64,000 nt of DNA from Allomyces arbusculus (taxonomy: Eukaryota > Blastocladiomycota > Blastocladiomycetes > Blastocladiales > Blastocladiaceae). Numbering within the stretch: the stretch's first letter is position 1; every line of letters begins with the position of its first letter. The stretch is taken from contig JADHYV010000033.1 of assembly GCA_027604705.1 (NCBI GenBank), positions 62,001 to 126,000 on the forward strand. Reading direction: 5' to 3'. Shown here piece by piece: positions 35,801-45,497 of this stretch. Both the position numbers and the translations under genes were made by a program. Below the pieces are notes generated by a model that worked only from the letters and a program-made list of their open reading frames with translations, had not been told where the DNA came from and made no database searches.

Positions 35801-37102
35801 GGTCACGGCCAACTTGCACGCGCGACGGGCCGACGTGAGCGGTGCCGGTGGCGGCGACGCGTGCAGGTGCGGACAGGTCGCGAGGTCCGGGAGCCCGGCC
35901 GGGTCCAAATTGGCTGTCGTGCGCGGCGTGGTGCGGCGCCGCGGGAGGGGAATGTAGTGTTGCCGAATACTCGCCACGTCGACTGTCGCGATCGCGCTCG
36001 CGGGGACCACCGGGTCGTTCCATTCCTCGTCGAGGTCCGGCAAGACGCCCGAATCCACCTTGGCGGGTGGCAGTTGGGTCAGCGGTGTCGGCGCTGCTGG
36101 TGCGGCCGGCACCGGTGGCAGCATGCGTAACGCCGCAAACTCGGCCGCGACATTGGCGCGAATCGCGGCCCACCGCGTATCGCGCGCCGTCTGCTTGGCC
36201 TCGAGCGCAACTTGCGATTCGCGCAGGAATATTTGGTTCGATTGCAGTCGCCGGTGCAGACCCGGAGTCGCGGGAGTCGCCGTCAGTGCAGAGAGTGGGA
36301 CTGGCGACTTGGCGCGGGTCGGCGAGGGCGGCTTGTGTGCGCGCAGGTCCTGGATCGAGGCCATGAGGCTCGCGAGCGCGGCGGCGCGGCGCGATGCGTC
36401 GCTATCTGGTGAGGGTGCAGGTGGAGCCGTGCGAGGAGTGGGGGCGACTGCACGGCGTTTTTGGATGGCGGGTTTGGCGGGAGCGCGGAGGGTTGGAACG
36501 GCGTGGGTGCTGCTGGTCGGCTCGGGCGGGACGGGCGTCGGTGCGGGTGCTGGTGGTGGTGCGGATCGCTTGCACTTGGGCACCGGTACGACCTTGCCAG
36601 CATGCAGTGGGCGCAAGCCGCCAGGACTTGGTTTCCGCTCGGGAAATCGAGCGCGCACGACTGGCGGGAGTAAGGCTCGGGCCGCGAGAACCGGTGGAGA
36701 GACTTCGGGCGGGTCAAACGAGTAGCCTGGGAATAGGTCGGCGTCGGAAAGCGTCGGTGCAAGTGCAGTGGCCGTCACGTCGGCGAGCGACGTGAGAACG
36801 TTGGGAGACGACTTGGTGGTTGCCAGGTCCGGCTCGCTGTTCGGCACCGGGTCTCGCGCAGCTTCTGAAAATTCGTTGTTGAAGGTGTCATTGACAACAA
36901 GTCCAGAGAACGGACGGGACGCGGGGCGCGACGTGGCCAAGGCCGGCAGCGGAGCGGCAGCATGGTCAGCCGGTTGCTGCTCCGCGACAGGCGAATCGAC
37001 GGGCGGCGTCCCCGCCGGCCGCGGAGGATCGGCGGGCGTGGTAATGCGGGCAGTCGGTGTGCGCGAGGGCGGCGCCGAAGCGCGCGACGTCGAAGCGGCC
37101 AT
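32813..37102 (-). CDS. Large multi-ASH (MSP/Ig-fold) protein, Cep192/SPD-2-like
   Basis: A single exon encodes 1429 aa from the ATG at 37102; further upstream the frame is open but has no ATG. The first 470 residues are disordered, with a basic, helical stretch near 300-370 (LHRRLQSNQIFLRESQVALE). The rest is a chain of about eight beta-sandwich repeats of the ASH/MSP type. Typical elements are VTNTGTNAVRVHVHPV, IENAGLTSGTVDVSWSHP, LRNRKSHAVRFSATASG, MIRVTNPSPVAVDVQV and GPVPLGTTATATIAVI. Such domains mark centrosomal and ciliary proteins (ASPM, SPD-2/Cep192, Hydin, CFAP47). The arrangement looks closest to Cep192, but that is a guess from architecture. A basal-body role would fit the flagellar genes elsewhere in the window. 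Confidence 0.55.
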   Translation of the reverse strand: MAASTSRASAPPSRTPTARITTPADPPRPAGTPPVDSPVAEQQPADHAAAPLPALATSRPASRPFSGLVVNDTFNNEFSEAARDPVPNSEPDLATTKSSPNVLTSLADVTATALAPTLSDADLFPGYSFDPPEVSPPVLAARALLPPVVRARFPERKPSPGGLRPLHAGKVVPVPKCKRSAPPPAPAPTPVPPEPTSSTHAVPTLRAPAKPAIQKRRAVAPTPRTAPPAPSPDSDASRRAAALASLMASIQDLRAHKPPSPTRAKSPVPLSALTATPATPGLHRRLQSNQIFLRESQVALEAKQTARDTRWAAIRANVAAEFAALRMLPPVPAAPAAPTPLTQLPPAKVDSGVLPDLDEEWNDPVVPASAIATVDVASIRQHYIPLPRRRTTPRTTANLDPAGLPDLATCPHLHASPPPAPLTSARRACKLAVTNTGTNAVRVHVHPVDVVWADHVSVEPQVRTLFTGQTLAAPVAVVGVPESETVRAAVVVQVDDVQYVWRVNVEPDRFEPECSVDWVVPALGPLGAVVCIENAGLTSGTVDVSWSHPNLFAIDLNSIMVEPHGKAAFRVFAETNETTGWPSGACIQLSSDGAVWHSIRVLPAAPSTTPRPDSALTLTPIMHDLGLLPLTRPATHTLTLRNRKSHAVRFSATASGTHARADPSSGFVQRLATHPIAVHLTGTVAGPFDATVTVRGNGVPPMTAKVGGTWYDPAFEARAAVDLWNNVEVGSEVMAMIRVTNPSPVAVDVQVRAENAISRTSARGKAAELDPDDAGISSDDDDNVPHIDPHTLHIPAHASAVTRILVRVPSNLGAWRATVTVTSRDHAVRITLHGHATAPVVKITPHTLVLPPASASFRATGAFDLVWAAPNRIVHHDLRATTTHPVEATFEIGMPESIHAASAAALRIYPIRGTVREGGHVRVHVFYSPPPPVPPTPAPPAAASPPPPADLAASRRFSLLPSAAKPSGARRSVADTDNTAVSAASTPAVQTRTDAVVRVPVRITPTNGGHGNGKRAEVQWVTVAVSAVSPAFTLSLPGNAPAVGMGPLVIDVGPVPLGTTATATIAVISHLPRSPLDVHVRANPAGHVALMHAVRPVAPLAAGTVALAVTPERDGAFTAPVELFGASTRARMEVRGVAYAPAITVTTETRLGNIWAHEALAAAIASVVNGAAHAVPWTVTDAGSGAAAVRAVPPTPIPGKGTAQVMLDIPATPTVPTAPCSHAVRVAVTGAPARQLCVTWTPRTLGMVLDGAPIAGPMAVRLVATWTRGVRGRGAKRGSDVWRLTVPGVQVTHVRAPAGAKVDTKRAPVAGSFTATAAAVLDAGAGWALEPATGTVEPGSSVDVRVVPPPPVGVEWVEVVQGVDGGSVYVAPPMRDGPPGLEGAVVPVAMVGGFDAETRKMVPDTAPKVWEVHVVVEVVDEEGKDGLTG

Positions 37103-37546
37103 GGTTGCGGCTGAAGGGACGCGAGCGTCTCGCAGTCGACTTGCGGGGCATGCGGTGGAGGCGGGCGTGAAATCCACGTGGCGCACTTGCCAAGGGGTGG
37201 CGCCCCGCCTGGTCCGCAGCCGCTCCACTCGCGGCGCGTCGTCGGCGACATGCCCTTGCCATCTCGCACGCGGTCGCAGTTCGCCATGGAGATTGCCACG
37301 CCTCCACCCACGACGCTACCGCCGCTGCTCGCCCTCTCGCCCCGCGCGCGACCGGTCCCTCCCCGCGCTCGCCACGCCCCGCATTCGAGCCCTTACGCCG
37401 TTGCCCGCCGTTGCCGCTGCCACTGCGCCAGACCCGCTCCTCGCCGCTTGCGCCCTCGCCGAACCGCTTGCTGAAGCGCCGCCGCCGCCGTGTCGGCGGA
37501 CCCCGTCGACCGTGTCCCCACTCCCGTCCGTCATCACAAAGACACC
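37103..37546. promoter_or_regulatory. Shared divergent promoter region (multi-ASH / GT31)
   Basis: 444 bp between divergent ATGs. GC-rich; no specific element is claimed. Confidence 0.5.
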
Positions 37547-39229
37547 ATGGCCGGGCCCGCCTACCATTTGATTGGCCGCCCCTCGTCGCGCCGCGTCGCC
37601 ATCGGCGCCGTTGCCGTCATATCGCTGCTTTTGCTCGCGACGCTGCTCGCCCTGCAGCCTGATGCCGCTGACCTCGCTGTGGCCCCCGCACCACCCGTTG
37701 CTGCCGGCCGTGACGCCGTGGAGCGACCCAATGGCAACGCGAGCACCGGCGGCAGTACGCGTGCCGACAACGACAGCAGTGCCTCCAATTCTGGTGACTC
37801 TACCGCGCGCAATGATGAGGACACCGACCCGTTTGTCGCAATTGCCGCGTCCATTCTCCCGCCCAAGACGGCGCTCGACCCCGTGGCCCCACGGCTCACG
37901 GACCCACGGTTCGACAGCTACGTTGTCGGCGTGCACTCGGGCATCGGCACAGGCCCAATGCGCGTGCCCGTGCAAGTCACCACGTTCCTACAATCTGTGC
38001 GGCACATTGTGCTCGTTGGCGACACGGACGTAGTTTCGGTCGCAGGCGTCGACATGCTCGACGTGATTCGCGGCGGCAAGTATCTCGACGAAGCACAGGC
38101 ACGGCTCGACCAGGCGGCCACCGACCTCAAGACGGACGCCGAGAACGAGCGCCAGCGGCTCGCCAAGCGCAACGATCAGGCCAGACCGAAGCTCGGCGAG
38201 AACAAGCCCGACCAGAACAATGACGGGTGGCGCGGCGACGCCAACAAGTTTCTGCCCGGCCTCATGGCCATGCACGAGGCCTACCCCGACTCGCCCTGGT
38301 ATATCTTTGTCGACGACGACTCGTACTTGGTCATGGAAAACCTGCATTACCACTTGACCAAGCTCGACCCGCAAACGCCCTACTACTTTGGCCAAGCGTT
38401 TCTCGCGGGCCCGTGCCCGGGTGGTATCTCCTACAAGGACCATATTGTCTTTGCGCACGGCGGCGCTGGGATCGTGCTCAGCAATGCCGGGATGAAGGTG
38501 CTCGCCAAGCACGCCGACCAGTGCATGGTCTCATACAAGACGTGCTGGGCCGGCGACGTGCGCGTGGGCCACTGCATGCGCGATGCCGGATTGCCGTACA
38601 AGGACGTAACCGAAGGCAATGTCTTCCACAATGTGGCCCCGCACTGGACGTCCTACGAGTTCCCAATGAACGAGCCGTGCAAGCGGCCCGTCTCCTGGCA
38701 CCACCTGACACCCTACTCGAGCATGCTCCTGCAAACCGTCTACCGCAACGCGCACGCGCGCGCGCGATCGGCCGATCGAGCACAAGCCATTGCCGACAAG
38801 CTCGCGGCGGACCGTGCCATCCCGAAACATTGGGAGGTCCGCGACACGGACCGCGCGCGCGTGCAGGCGATGCACGCGTTCGACCCATCGATGCCCGACT
38901 GGATGCCGTCGCTCGCGTACGCGCCCGTGACCATGGCCGATGTCTGGGCCGTGTTTGTGGACGGCGATCCGGACGCGCCGGGACCGCACGTCGACCAGCG
39001 CCGCGAAGGGTCAGTCGCCAAGATTGAAGAGGTGGACGCGGGCGAGGACGCACCCAGGCAGTGTGCGGCGAAGTGTGCCGCGTCGAACGAGTGTTTCGCG
39101 TGGAATGCCAAGAGCGAGACGGGCCTGTGCCAGTTGTTGCGCGAGGCCAGGATCCCGAAACACGAAGAGAAGGGGTGGGCGACGGGGATTCGCCAGGGGG
39201 CCTACAAGTGCGACGACCCGGGGTTGTAG
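37547..39229 (+). CDS. Type II Golgi glycosyltransferase, GT31-like, with PAN-like C-terminus
   Basis: A single exon of 560 aa. A short basic N-terminus leads into a signal anchor (VAIGAVAVISLLLLATLLAL, about 19-38) and a Ser/Asn-rich stem. The catalytic region has WYIFVDDDSYLVMENL with the DDD metal site near residue 255. It also has AHGGAGIVLSNAGM and GDVRVGHCMRDAGLPY, typical of fungal GT31/DUF604 and core-1-type beta-1,3-glycosyltransferases. It should act in the Golgi lumen on glycoproteins or glycans; donor and acceptor are unknown. The last 65 residues have a Cys pattern (QCAAKCAASNECFAW ... CQLL ... YKC) like a PAN/apple module, which may bind carbohydrate or protein. The ATG at 37547 follows an open but ATG-less stretch. 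Confidence 0.82.
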   Translation: MAGPAYHLIGRPSSRRVAIGAVAVISLLLLATLLALQPDAADLAVAPAPPVAAGRDAVERPNGNASTGGSTRADNDSSASNSGDSTARNDEDTDPFVAIAASILPPKTALDPVAPRLTDPRFDSYVVGVHSGIGTGPMRVPVQVTTFLQSVRHIVLVGDTDVVSVAGVDMLDVIRGGKYLDEAQARLDQAATDLKTDAENERQRLAKRNDQARPKLGENKPDQNNDGWRGDANKFLPGLMAMHEAYPDSPWYIFVDDDSYLVMENLHYHLTKLDPQTPYYFGQAFLAGPCPGGISYKDHIVFAHGGAGIVLSNAGMKVLAKHADQCMVSYKTCWAGDVRVGHCMRDAGLPYKDVTEGNVFHNVAPHWTSYEFPMNEPCKRPVSWHHLTPYSSMLLQTVYRNAHARARSADRAQAIADKLAADRAIPKHWEVRDTDRARVQAMHAFDPSMPDWMPSLAYAPVTMADVWAVFVDGDPDAPGPHVDQRREGSVAKIEEVDAGEDAPRQCAAKCAASNECFAWNAKSETGLCQLLREARIPKHEEKGWATGIRQGAYKCDDPGL

Positions 39230-39652
39230 ATGTCGCTTGCTCGTGAGGTGAGGAAGAGGGGAGGGGAGAGGTTGCGCTTTCATTTTTTTTTTCCCCTTTT
39301 GGCCGTGTGGTATGTCCTTGCTTTCGCAGTTGTTGCTCTTCTCGGATTCTCTATATACACTCGTACATAGCCTGTTGCTACTGCTACTACGACACGCGTC
39401 CTCATGTCGCAGTCGGTCTCGGGACAGCCGGTCTCGGGACGGTCGAGGTGACGGTGACCAATTTTTGTCGTTTACCATGTTCGCCTGGATTGTCGGCAGC
39501 GGGATGATGTTCCACGGTCCAACTTCACCTCCTTCACCTGCTCGACGCGCTGCAAACAGCCGCGCACCACCGCAACGATTCCATTCTCTCTCAACCATCA
39601 ACCAGCCTCACTCAACCCGGTGCCTCCGAATCCGCTCCATCAACTCGCAATC
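39230..39652. other. Intergenic
   Basis: About 420 bp between the glycosyltransferase and the first member of the PGHCFLC family. Relatively AT-rich with a T run near 39285. No gene is seen. Confidence 0.5.
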
Positions 39653-40683
39653 ATGCCGCCATCACCCCCGCCCGCCGCCGTCGCCGCCACTGCCCAAGCA
39701 TGTCGTGCCACCACACTCTACTTTGACCCGGCCGACGCCAAAGTGCAGACGCGATACGGGTGGGCGGGCAAGTACAACCCGGGCCACTGCTTCCTGTGCA
39801 CGGCGTGTCTGGCGCGCGAGACGGCCGCGTACCCGTGCCCGCGTATGGCCAAGGGCCGCCCCTGTCCCATTGCGGGGGCGCGGTTCAACAAGACCCGGTC
39901 GAGTGGTATGCACATTGCCGATCCTGGAGACGGAGCTGAAATTGACGCTCACGTACGCATGCTGATATCTAGTTGAGCGCGTGTGTCTCGCGACCACGGG
40001 CGATCGGTGCCGCGCGCTACTCGCCGAATCGCCGCACTGGGCCGCGGCCAAGGCGCATGCGCGCAAGAAGTTGGGCGAGAACGGCGCGTTTGGAATCGTC
40101 CTGTGCAAGCGTTTCTGCTTGACGCGGTGGCGCATGGCCGCGGCCGAGTGCGTCTTCCTGGCTCTGATCAGGTCCGGGAAAGCCGGCAGCAAGGGTGGAT
40201 CGGCTAATTGGTGTTGCTGTGATGTGATGAATTGACAGAGATGATGACCAGGACGCGGCCGACGACAATGACAACGATGACTCGACTCCGCGACCATCGC
40301 CACTGTCATCCCGCCCTGCACCAATGCGCATGCCAGCCAGTGGATCAAGAGCGCCGGGTCCGGACCCCTGGACTGCGCCTCCGGATCGTCGCCGTCGTCG
40401 TTCCATCGACGTCGTTGCCGGCATTGGGACCGCCTCGGCCACAAAACGCATTCGTGTGGAACCACGACTCTCCACCCCGGCTCCATCACCACCAACTGCC
40501 GCGTCCTCGCCGTGGCTCGCGCTCGCGCTGGGCCACATGCAGCTCCAGACGAGTATGATGTACACGGAAAGAATGCGTACGCGACTCGCGGCGCGCGAGC
40601 GCATGTACGCGCTCGGGTATACCAAGGAAGAGATGGATCGCGCGTTGAACGATGCAGAGGGAGCAATGCCGGGCGGCGTGTGA
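39653..40683 (+). CDS. PGHCFLC/GYSKEEI family protein, copy 1
   Basis: Exons 39653-39905, 39973-40147 and 40239-40683 give 290 aa. I do not recognise the family. The N-terminal module runs TLYFDP ... WAGKYNPGHCFLCTAC (residues 21-52), then PCPRMAKGRPC. The second exon adds DRCRALLAESPHW and VLCKRFCLTRW. The spacing of Cys and His looks zinc-binding (inference). A disordered, acidic then basic linker follows. The C-terminus has the second shared motif, LALGHMQLQTSMMYTERMRT then RERMYALGYTKEEMDRAL, predicted helical. No signal peptide or membrane segment is seen, and RRRRR-type clusters suggest a nuclear protein. It shares intron phases (1, then 2) with copies 4 and 7. Confidence 0.8.
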
Positions 40684-41033
40684 TGTGCTGGGTATGAGGG
40701 CAGCGGAATGGTCAAATTTTGGGCAGCGAGGGAGTGCCGCGAGGATACATCAAGTTTTGATTATATCTGAGCGCTTTTTTGGGCGGGGAATGGAGAACAC
40801 CGCAACACCATCCTGTCGCCTGGCGCCAACTGCAGCACCGTGACCGTGACGCGATCCGGTCGGTACGGCGAGCAGCCGCGAGACGCTCTGCGGCTCACGT
40901 CCGTTGCTGGCGGGTCTTCACATGCCGCCACTTGGCCGTCGTCTTGGTTGGCTGTTTGGCAAAGCGAGAGAGGTCGCTGAAGATTTGGCTCGGCCTCTCC
41001 GCGCATTGGCACATCATCAACGCCATCAATTCC
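40684..41033. other. Intergenic between family copies 1 and 2
   Basis: 350 bp with no recognisable coding content. Confidence 0.5.
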
Positions 41034-41640
41034 ATGTTGGCCGCCGCAATGCCACCACCAGGCAATCTTCAATCTGCACAGTCCCCGACCGCTGCGCGCG
41101 CCGCCACGGCGCTCTTCTTTGATCCTGGCACGGTTGTGCACACTAGGTGCAAATGGGCAGGCAAATACATGCCCAGCCACTGCTTTATATTTGTGCGGCG
41201 TGCTTGTCCGCCAAGACGGCCGAGTACCCGTGCTCGCGCATAGCACACGGCCGAGATTGCGCGATTGCCAAGGAGAGAACCAACAAGGCTCGGTCGAGGA
41301 GTACGTTAACCTGGTGCGCGTGCGGATGCGGTTCGTAAACGCTCATTTTGGGCTCCAAACGGCATGTAGGTGTGCACCGGCCACCGCCGCCAGCGCCAGT
41401 AGGCCCTGAATTATCATTGTCAAGCAACCGCCACTCATCTCCACAGCAACCATTCGCTGACCGACGAAGTTGGCGTCCTCGCCCTGGATGGCGCTGGCGC
41501 TGGGCCATATGCAGTTGCAGGCGGTCATGGCGCACGTCACAACGCTGTGCACGCGGCTTGCAACGCTCAAGCGCATGCGTGCGCTCGATTCGACAAGAGC
41601 GAGGTTCAGAGTGTGCCATCGGGAACGCCAACGGTTGACT
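41034..41640 (+). pseudogene. PGHCFLC/GYSKEEI family, copy 2, degenerate
   Basis: Residual homology to copies 1 and 3. From the ATG at 41034 the frame reads ALFFDPGTVV and KWAGKYMPSHCF, then loses register: the expected CAACLSAKTAEYPCSRIAHG continues in another frame from about 41193. The middle exon with the CRALL and CxxxC motifs is absent. The last-exon motif is still readable at about 41480-41600 (WMALALGHMQLQAVMAHVTT), but its GYSKEEIDREL end has decayed to ALDSTRA. One frameshift, one missing exon and a worn C-terminus argue for a dead tandem duplicate, most similar to copy 1. Sequencing error could explain the frameshift but not the other two defects. Confidence 0.75.
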
Positions 41641-42116
41641 TGAAGGAGCCGGGCGTGCCGAGCGTGTGACGTTCGATCGTAAAGGGTGGACGGTCGCGAG
41701 AGGAGGGCGCAGGGGGTGCACTGAGCTTGGTTGCAGTTTTCGTGGTGGTGCACTCCCGCTTGGTTTGGATGGTACCTCTTGGTCGTGCGGCCAGCTTGCC
41801 GCGACTGCTTCCCCGATGGCATTGGGCCGAGCTCTGCAGGCAAAGGCTGCACCTGGACAATGCGGCCGACGCTGGTGCTCCAGTGTCGGCATGGTTTATG
41901 GGCAAGGAAAAACACCTGCGAGACGCTCACAGGCCACGCCAGTTGCAGGCTGATTTGCACATGTCTTGGGCCTTCAACCTTGCAATGACATGGAAAGCCG
42001 CGCCGGCGGCCGAAGCCCTCCACTTTGCTTCTTGCCTGGGCCGTCACGGCCTTCTCCTCACTTTGCACTTCGCGCACCAGACTCTCAAGGCGCGCCTCTA
42101 CCACACCGAGACGATC
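41641..42116. other. Intergenic between family copies 2 and 3
   Basis: About 475 bp. Open frames are present but show no family motif or other recognisable sequence. Confidence 0.5.
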
Positions 42117-43342
42117 ATGACCACGCCCAATGCGCCCGCGTCCGCCAGCGCGCGCCGCAAGCATCCGGGCCCGCAGCTCTACTTTGACCGCGCTCAGCCC
42201 GCGACGCGCAAGCGCTACGACTGGGTGGGCAAGTTCCAGCCTGGCCACTGTTTCCTGTGCGACGCGTGCATGTCGTGCGCTCCGCACGCGCGGTACCCGT
42301 GCCCGACGACGGCCAAGGGCCGCAACTGCACGATCGCCGGCGAACCGACCAACCACAATCGCGTCTTTGGTACGGGCCGAACGAGGAATGGATGGATGGT
42401 GGTGGTGGTGCGCACGCGGCTGACGGGGAGGAATTGCGGACGGTAGTCGTACGGCTCACGCTCGCGACGCTCGGCCACGCGTGCCGCGCAGTGCTCGAGC
42501 GCGCGCCGCGGTGGCGCGCCGTGGAAAAGTATGTGCGCCGCAAGTTGGGCGAGGAAACGGGGTTTGCGATCACCGTGTGCAGGCGGGACTGTATTGATGC
42601 CTGGCGGCAGGCCGAGGGGGAGTACGTGATGACTACGGCTTGGTTGCGTTGGCGATGGGGATGGGGACTTTGTAGATTCACGACGATGGTGCATCGCACA
42701 CCAGGGACGAAGCGGGTGCGACGGCGGCCGAACCGAGTCACGCTCAGGACCTGCCAAGCGCCAGCAGCAGCAGGGACCCGACCAGCATTTCCGCCGAATC
42801 GACGGCCACGCCGGCCCTTCCACCACGGCCGCCATCCCCACCACAATCTCCACCAGCAACGGCCGACGGCGTCGACGACGACGGCGCGGCACTGGTGCAC
42901 GACTTGACGCCGAACCAGCGCGCGCTGTTGCAAGGTGCGACTCATCGGGACCTCGAGTATCGTTCCGCCATTGCTCCTGACTGACTCCCACCTCAACCCA
43001 GGCCGCCGTCGCCGCCGCGACCTAAGCGACGCGCCCGCGTCCCCGTTCAAACGCCCACGAATTGCGGCTCCACCTTCTCCACCTGCCGCGTCGTCGCCGC
43101 TGATGGCGCTGGTCATGGGCCACATGCAATTCCAGGCGGCGATGGTGCACTTGAACACAATGCGGGCGCGGCTCGATGTGCGCGAGCGCATGCATGCCAT
43201 GGGGTATTCGCGCGAGGAGATTGATCGCGAGCTGAATAGTGCTGGTGCGCTGCCGAGTGGCGCGGCGATGGTGCCGCCCGCAGCTGCAGCTGGAGCAAGT
43301 GCGGAGGGCAAGGAAGCAGTGGGAGACGCGACCGAGAAGTAG
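42117..43342 (+). CDS. PGHCFLC/GYSKEEI family protein, copy 3
   Basis: Best model: 42117-42369, 42447-42625, 42676-42934 and 43002-43342 (343 aa). Exon 1 is 253 nt, the same length as in copy 1. Motifs are QLYFDRAQ, WVGKFQPGHCFLCDACM, YPCPTTAKGRNC, GHACRAVLERAPRW and TVCRRDCIDAW, then an acidic linker with KRPR. The end is MALVMGHMQFQAAMVHLNTM and RERMHAMGYSREEIDREL. The third exon can be kept in frame only by a 50-nt intron with donor GTGATG, because the conserved donor four bases upstream (GTACGT) shifts the frame. That junction is therefore uncertain. Function unknown; a nuclear, zinc-binding role is inference. Confidence 0.75.
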
Positions 43343-43692
43343 AAAGGACGATCGGCGCAGACGAGGCGCATGGTGGGGTGGTGATTGTCAGCGCGGCCGC
43401 ATGCACATATTTCAGAACGAAGGAGCGCAGTGCTGGCGTGTTGATGCGTTGGATGACGGGCTTCAAGGCGGGGTGTCAAATTGGTGCAGATGCCAAACCC
43501 GGGTTGGTGGAAAAGCGAAGATCGAGTCCACATCATTCCCTGGTGATGGAGGCATGACCGCGTCGCAGCTCACATTGCTTGCTTGCTTTCAACTTTCGAG
43601 CGCAGGCTTGTCATCCGCGACGACGTCGCTCGCGCAGATCACATCTTCCCACCATCAACAGATTGCAAGAGCTCCTCAACTAGCTGCAGTCA
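43343..43692. other. Intergenic
   Basis: 350 bp between copy 3 and the LRR gene. Nothing is recognised. Confidence 0.5.
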
Positions 43693-45497
43693 ATGATGAT
43701 GATCTTTGCGCCTGCCTACACCGCCGCCTGTGCGCATGCCGGCACCGTGCCGCTTCGCGTCGTCGCCGACCCACCCGTCCCATCCGGCCCGCACTTGCGC
43801 ATCACGCACGACCCGTTCGGCGCCCTGGCCGTGACGGCCTTACCACCGCTTCCAACCGTCATTGTCCCCACCAGTTCCGCTGGCTCTGACGGCAGCGAAT
43901 CCGCCATTGCTGTACCGACCACGCATGCGCCAGCCGCGACCCTGCACCTCGCCAACTGGCACGCCGACGTGGCCCCACTCGCATCCGCCCTCGCCAATGC
44001 GCCCGACATCACCGACCTGCGACTTGTGAATGCGGGTCTCTCCACCGCTGACCTACGCCTGCTCGCATTAACCTTACCCAACACCGCCGTGCGGGCGCTG
44101 CACGTCGACGGCAACCCGGCACCCGACTTTCCCTGGTCGACTCTCCTCGCCCCAACCCTGATCCACGTCTCTCTCCGTGGTAACAAGCTCACCGACGACG
44201 CCGGCGTCCGCCTCGCCTCCGCTCTTCGCACGCACCGCGCCCTCGCGTCACTGAACATCTCGCGGAACCACCTCGCGCGCGCGACCTGCGACGCCCTCGC
44301 CGACGCGCTCGCGCACAACACGACTCTCCACTCTCTCTCACTCGCCGGGAACAAGATCACCGACGAGGCACTCGTCGCTCTTGCGCGTGGAGCGCTCGCG
44401 AAAGTCGCGCTCGCGCACGACGACGCCGCCGTGCGCAAAATGTATTTTGCCGAACTCGAGCGCACGGCGAAAGCCGCCGAGGAAGAAGCCTACTTGCACG
44501 AATTGGCCGTCGCGAATGCGGCTGCACAGGCGGCAGCCGCCGCGACGGCAGGGGCCGGTGGGAAGAAGAAGGGCACGGCGCCCGCTGCGACTCCGGCGCC
44601 GACGGCTGCGGCGGCGCAGGGGAAGCCGGGCACGGGGCGTGCCGGGTCCGCAGATGATCGTGGGGCCGCGGCGAAAAAGGGCGGTGCTGCGGGTGCGCCG
44701 GCGTCGTCGTCGTCGCCCGCGCCGGGGGCTAAGGGGAGTGCTGCGCAGACGGGCAAGACGCTTGCGGCGGGGGCCGCAGGGAATAAGGGTAGCTCCGCGA
44801 CGGATCTCAAGGTGAAAAAGCCGAGTACGCCGGCCGGTGGGGATAAACTTGCGGCACCATCGGCAGCGGGGAAGCGTGGGTCGACGATGGGGAAGAAGAT
44901 GGACGATGCGCCCGCGGATGATGGGGAGGTGGTGGTGGCGGATACGCAGGTCGTCGAGACGATTGTCGTGCCGCCAGGCGTGGATTTGGACGTGTTTGAG
45001 ATGCACGGCACGTACTATGTGTGGGGGAACCGTGCGCTAGCATATCTCAACGTCGCGAATAACCAGTTGAGCGTGCAAGGTACGGTTACGTGGTGACGAA
45101 TTGGGTCTGAGGAGGGCAGTTGCTGATCGACCGGGGATTCTGTAGCCGTCAAGTACTTGCTCGACGTGCTCGCCGACCAGGCGACTGATGATAAGACGCT
45201 CATCACGACCAACGTGTACTCGGACCCGTCTGTTCGCGACAGGCCCAAGCACGGGTTGCTGCGAGTCGCGTTACAGGTGCGCTCGGCGCTCATCTTGCTC
45301 TTTTCGGCCATGCACTGACCAATGCGCGCCGCTGTAAGGGCAACCTGTTTCCAATGACCGACCCGCTCGTGCAACAACTCGACCTGCGTCTCGTGGCCAA
45401 GCAGCAGGCGCAATCGGCGATCGTCGCGGCTGCTGCGGCCACAGCCACAGCAACTCCGGCGACGACAAGCCGGCAGAGCTCAGCAACGAAAAAGTAA
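43693..45497 (+). CDS. Leucine-rich-repeat protein, LRRC71-like
   Basis: Exons 43693-45079, 45146-45276 and 45339-45497 give 558 aa. About five ribonuclease-inhibitor-type LRRs span residues 80-235, for example ITDLRLVNAGLSTADLRLLA, LIHVSLRGNKLTDDAGVRLA and LHSLSLAGNKITDEALVALA. A charged helix and a long Ala/Gly/Lys-rich linker follow. A separated last repeat reads NRALAYLNVANNQLSVQG and leads to KHGLLRVALQGNLFPMTDP. This split, an LRR block then a late single repeat and a GLLR-type end, recalls LRRC71, a ciliary protein in animals. The link is by pattern, not by search. The protein begins with three consecutive Met codons. Confidence 0.6.

Noticed and set aside
37103-37228. Upstream extension of the multi-ASH protein
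   Set aside because: The apparent first Met is a GTG codon; the first ATG is at 37102.
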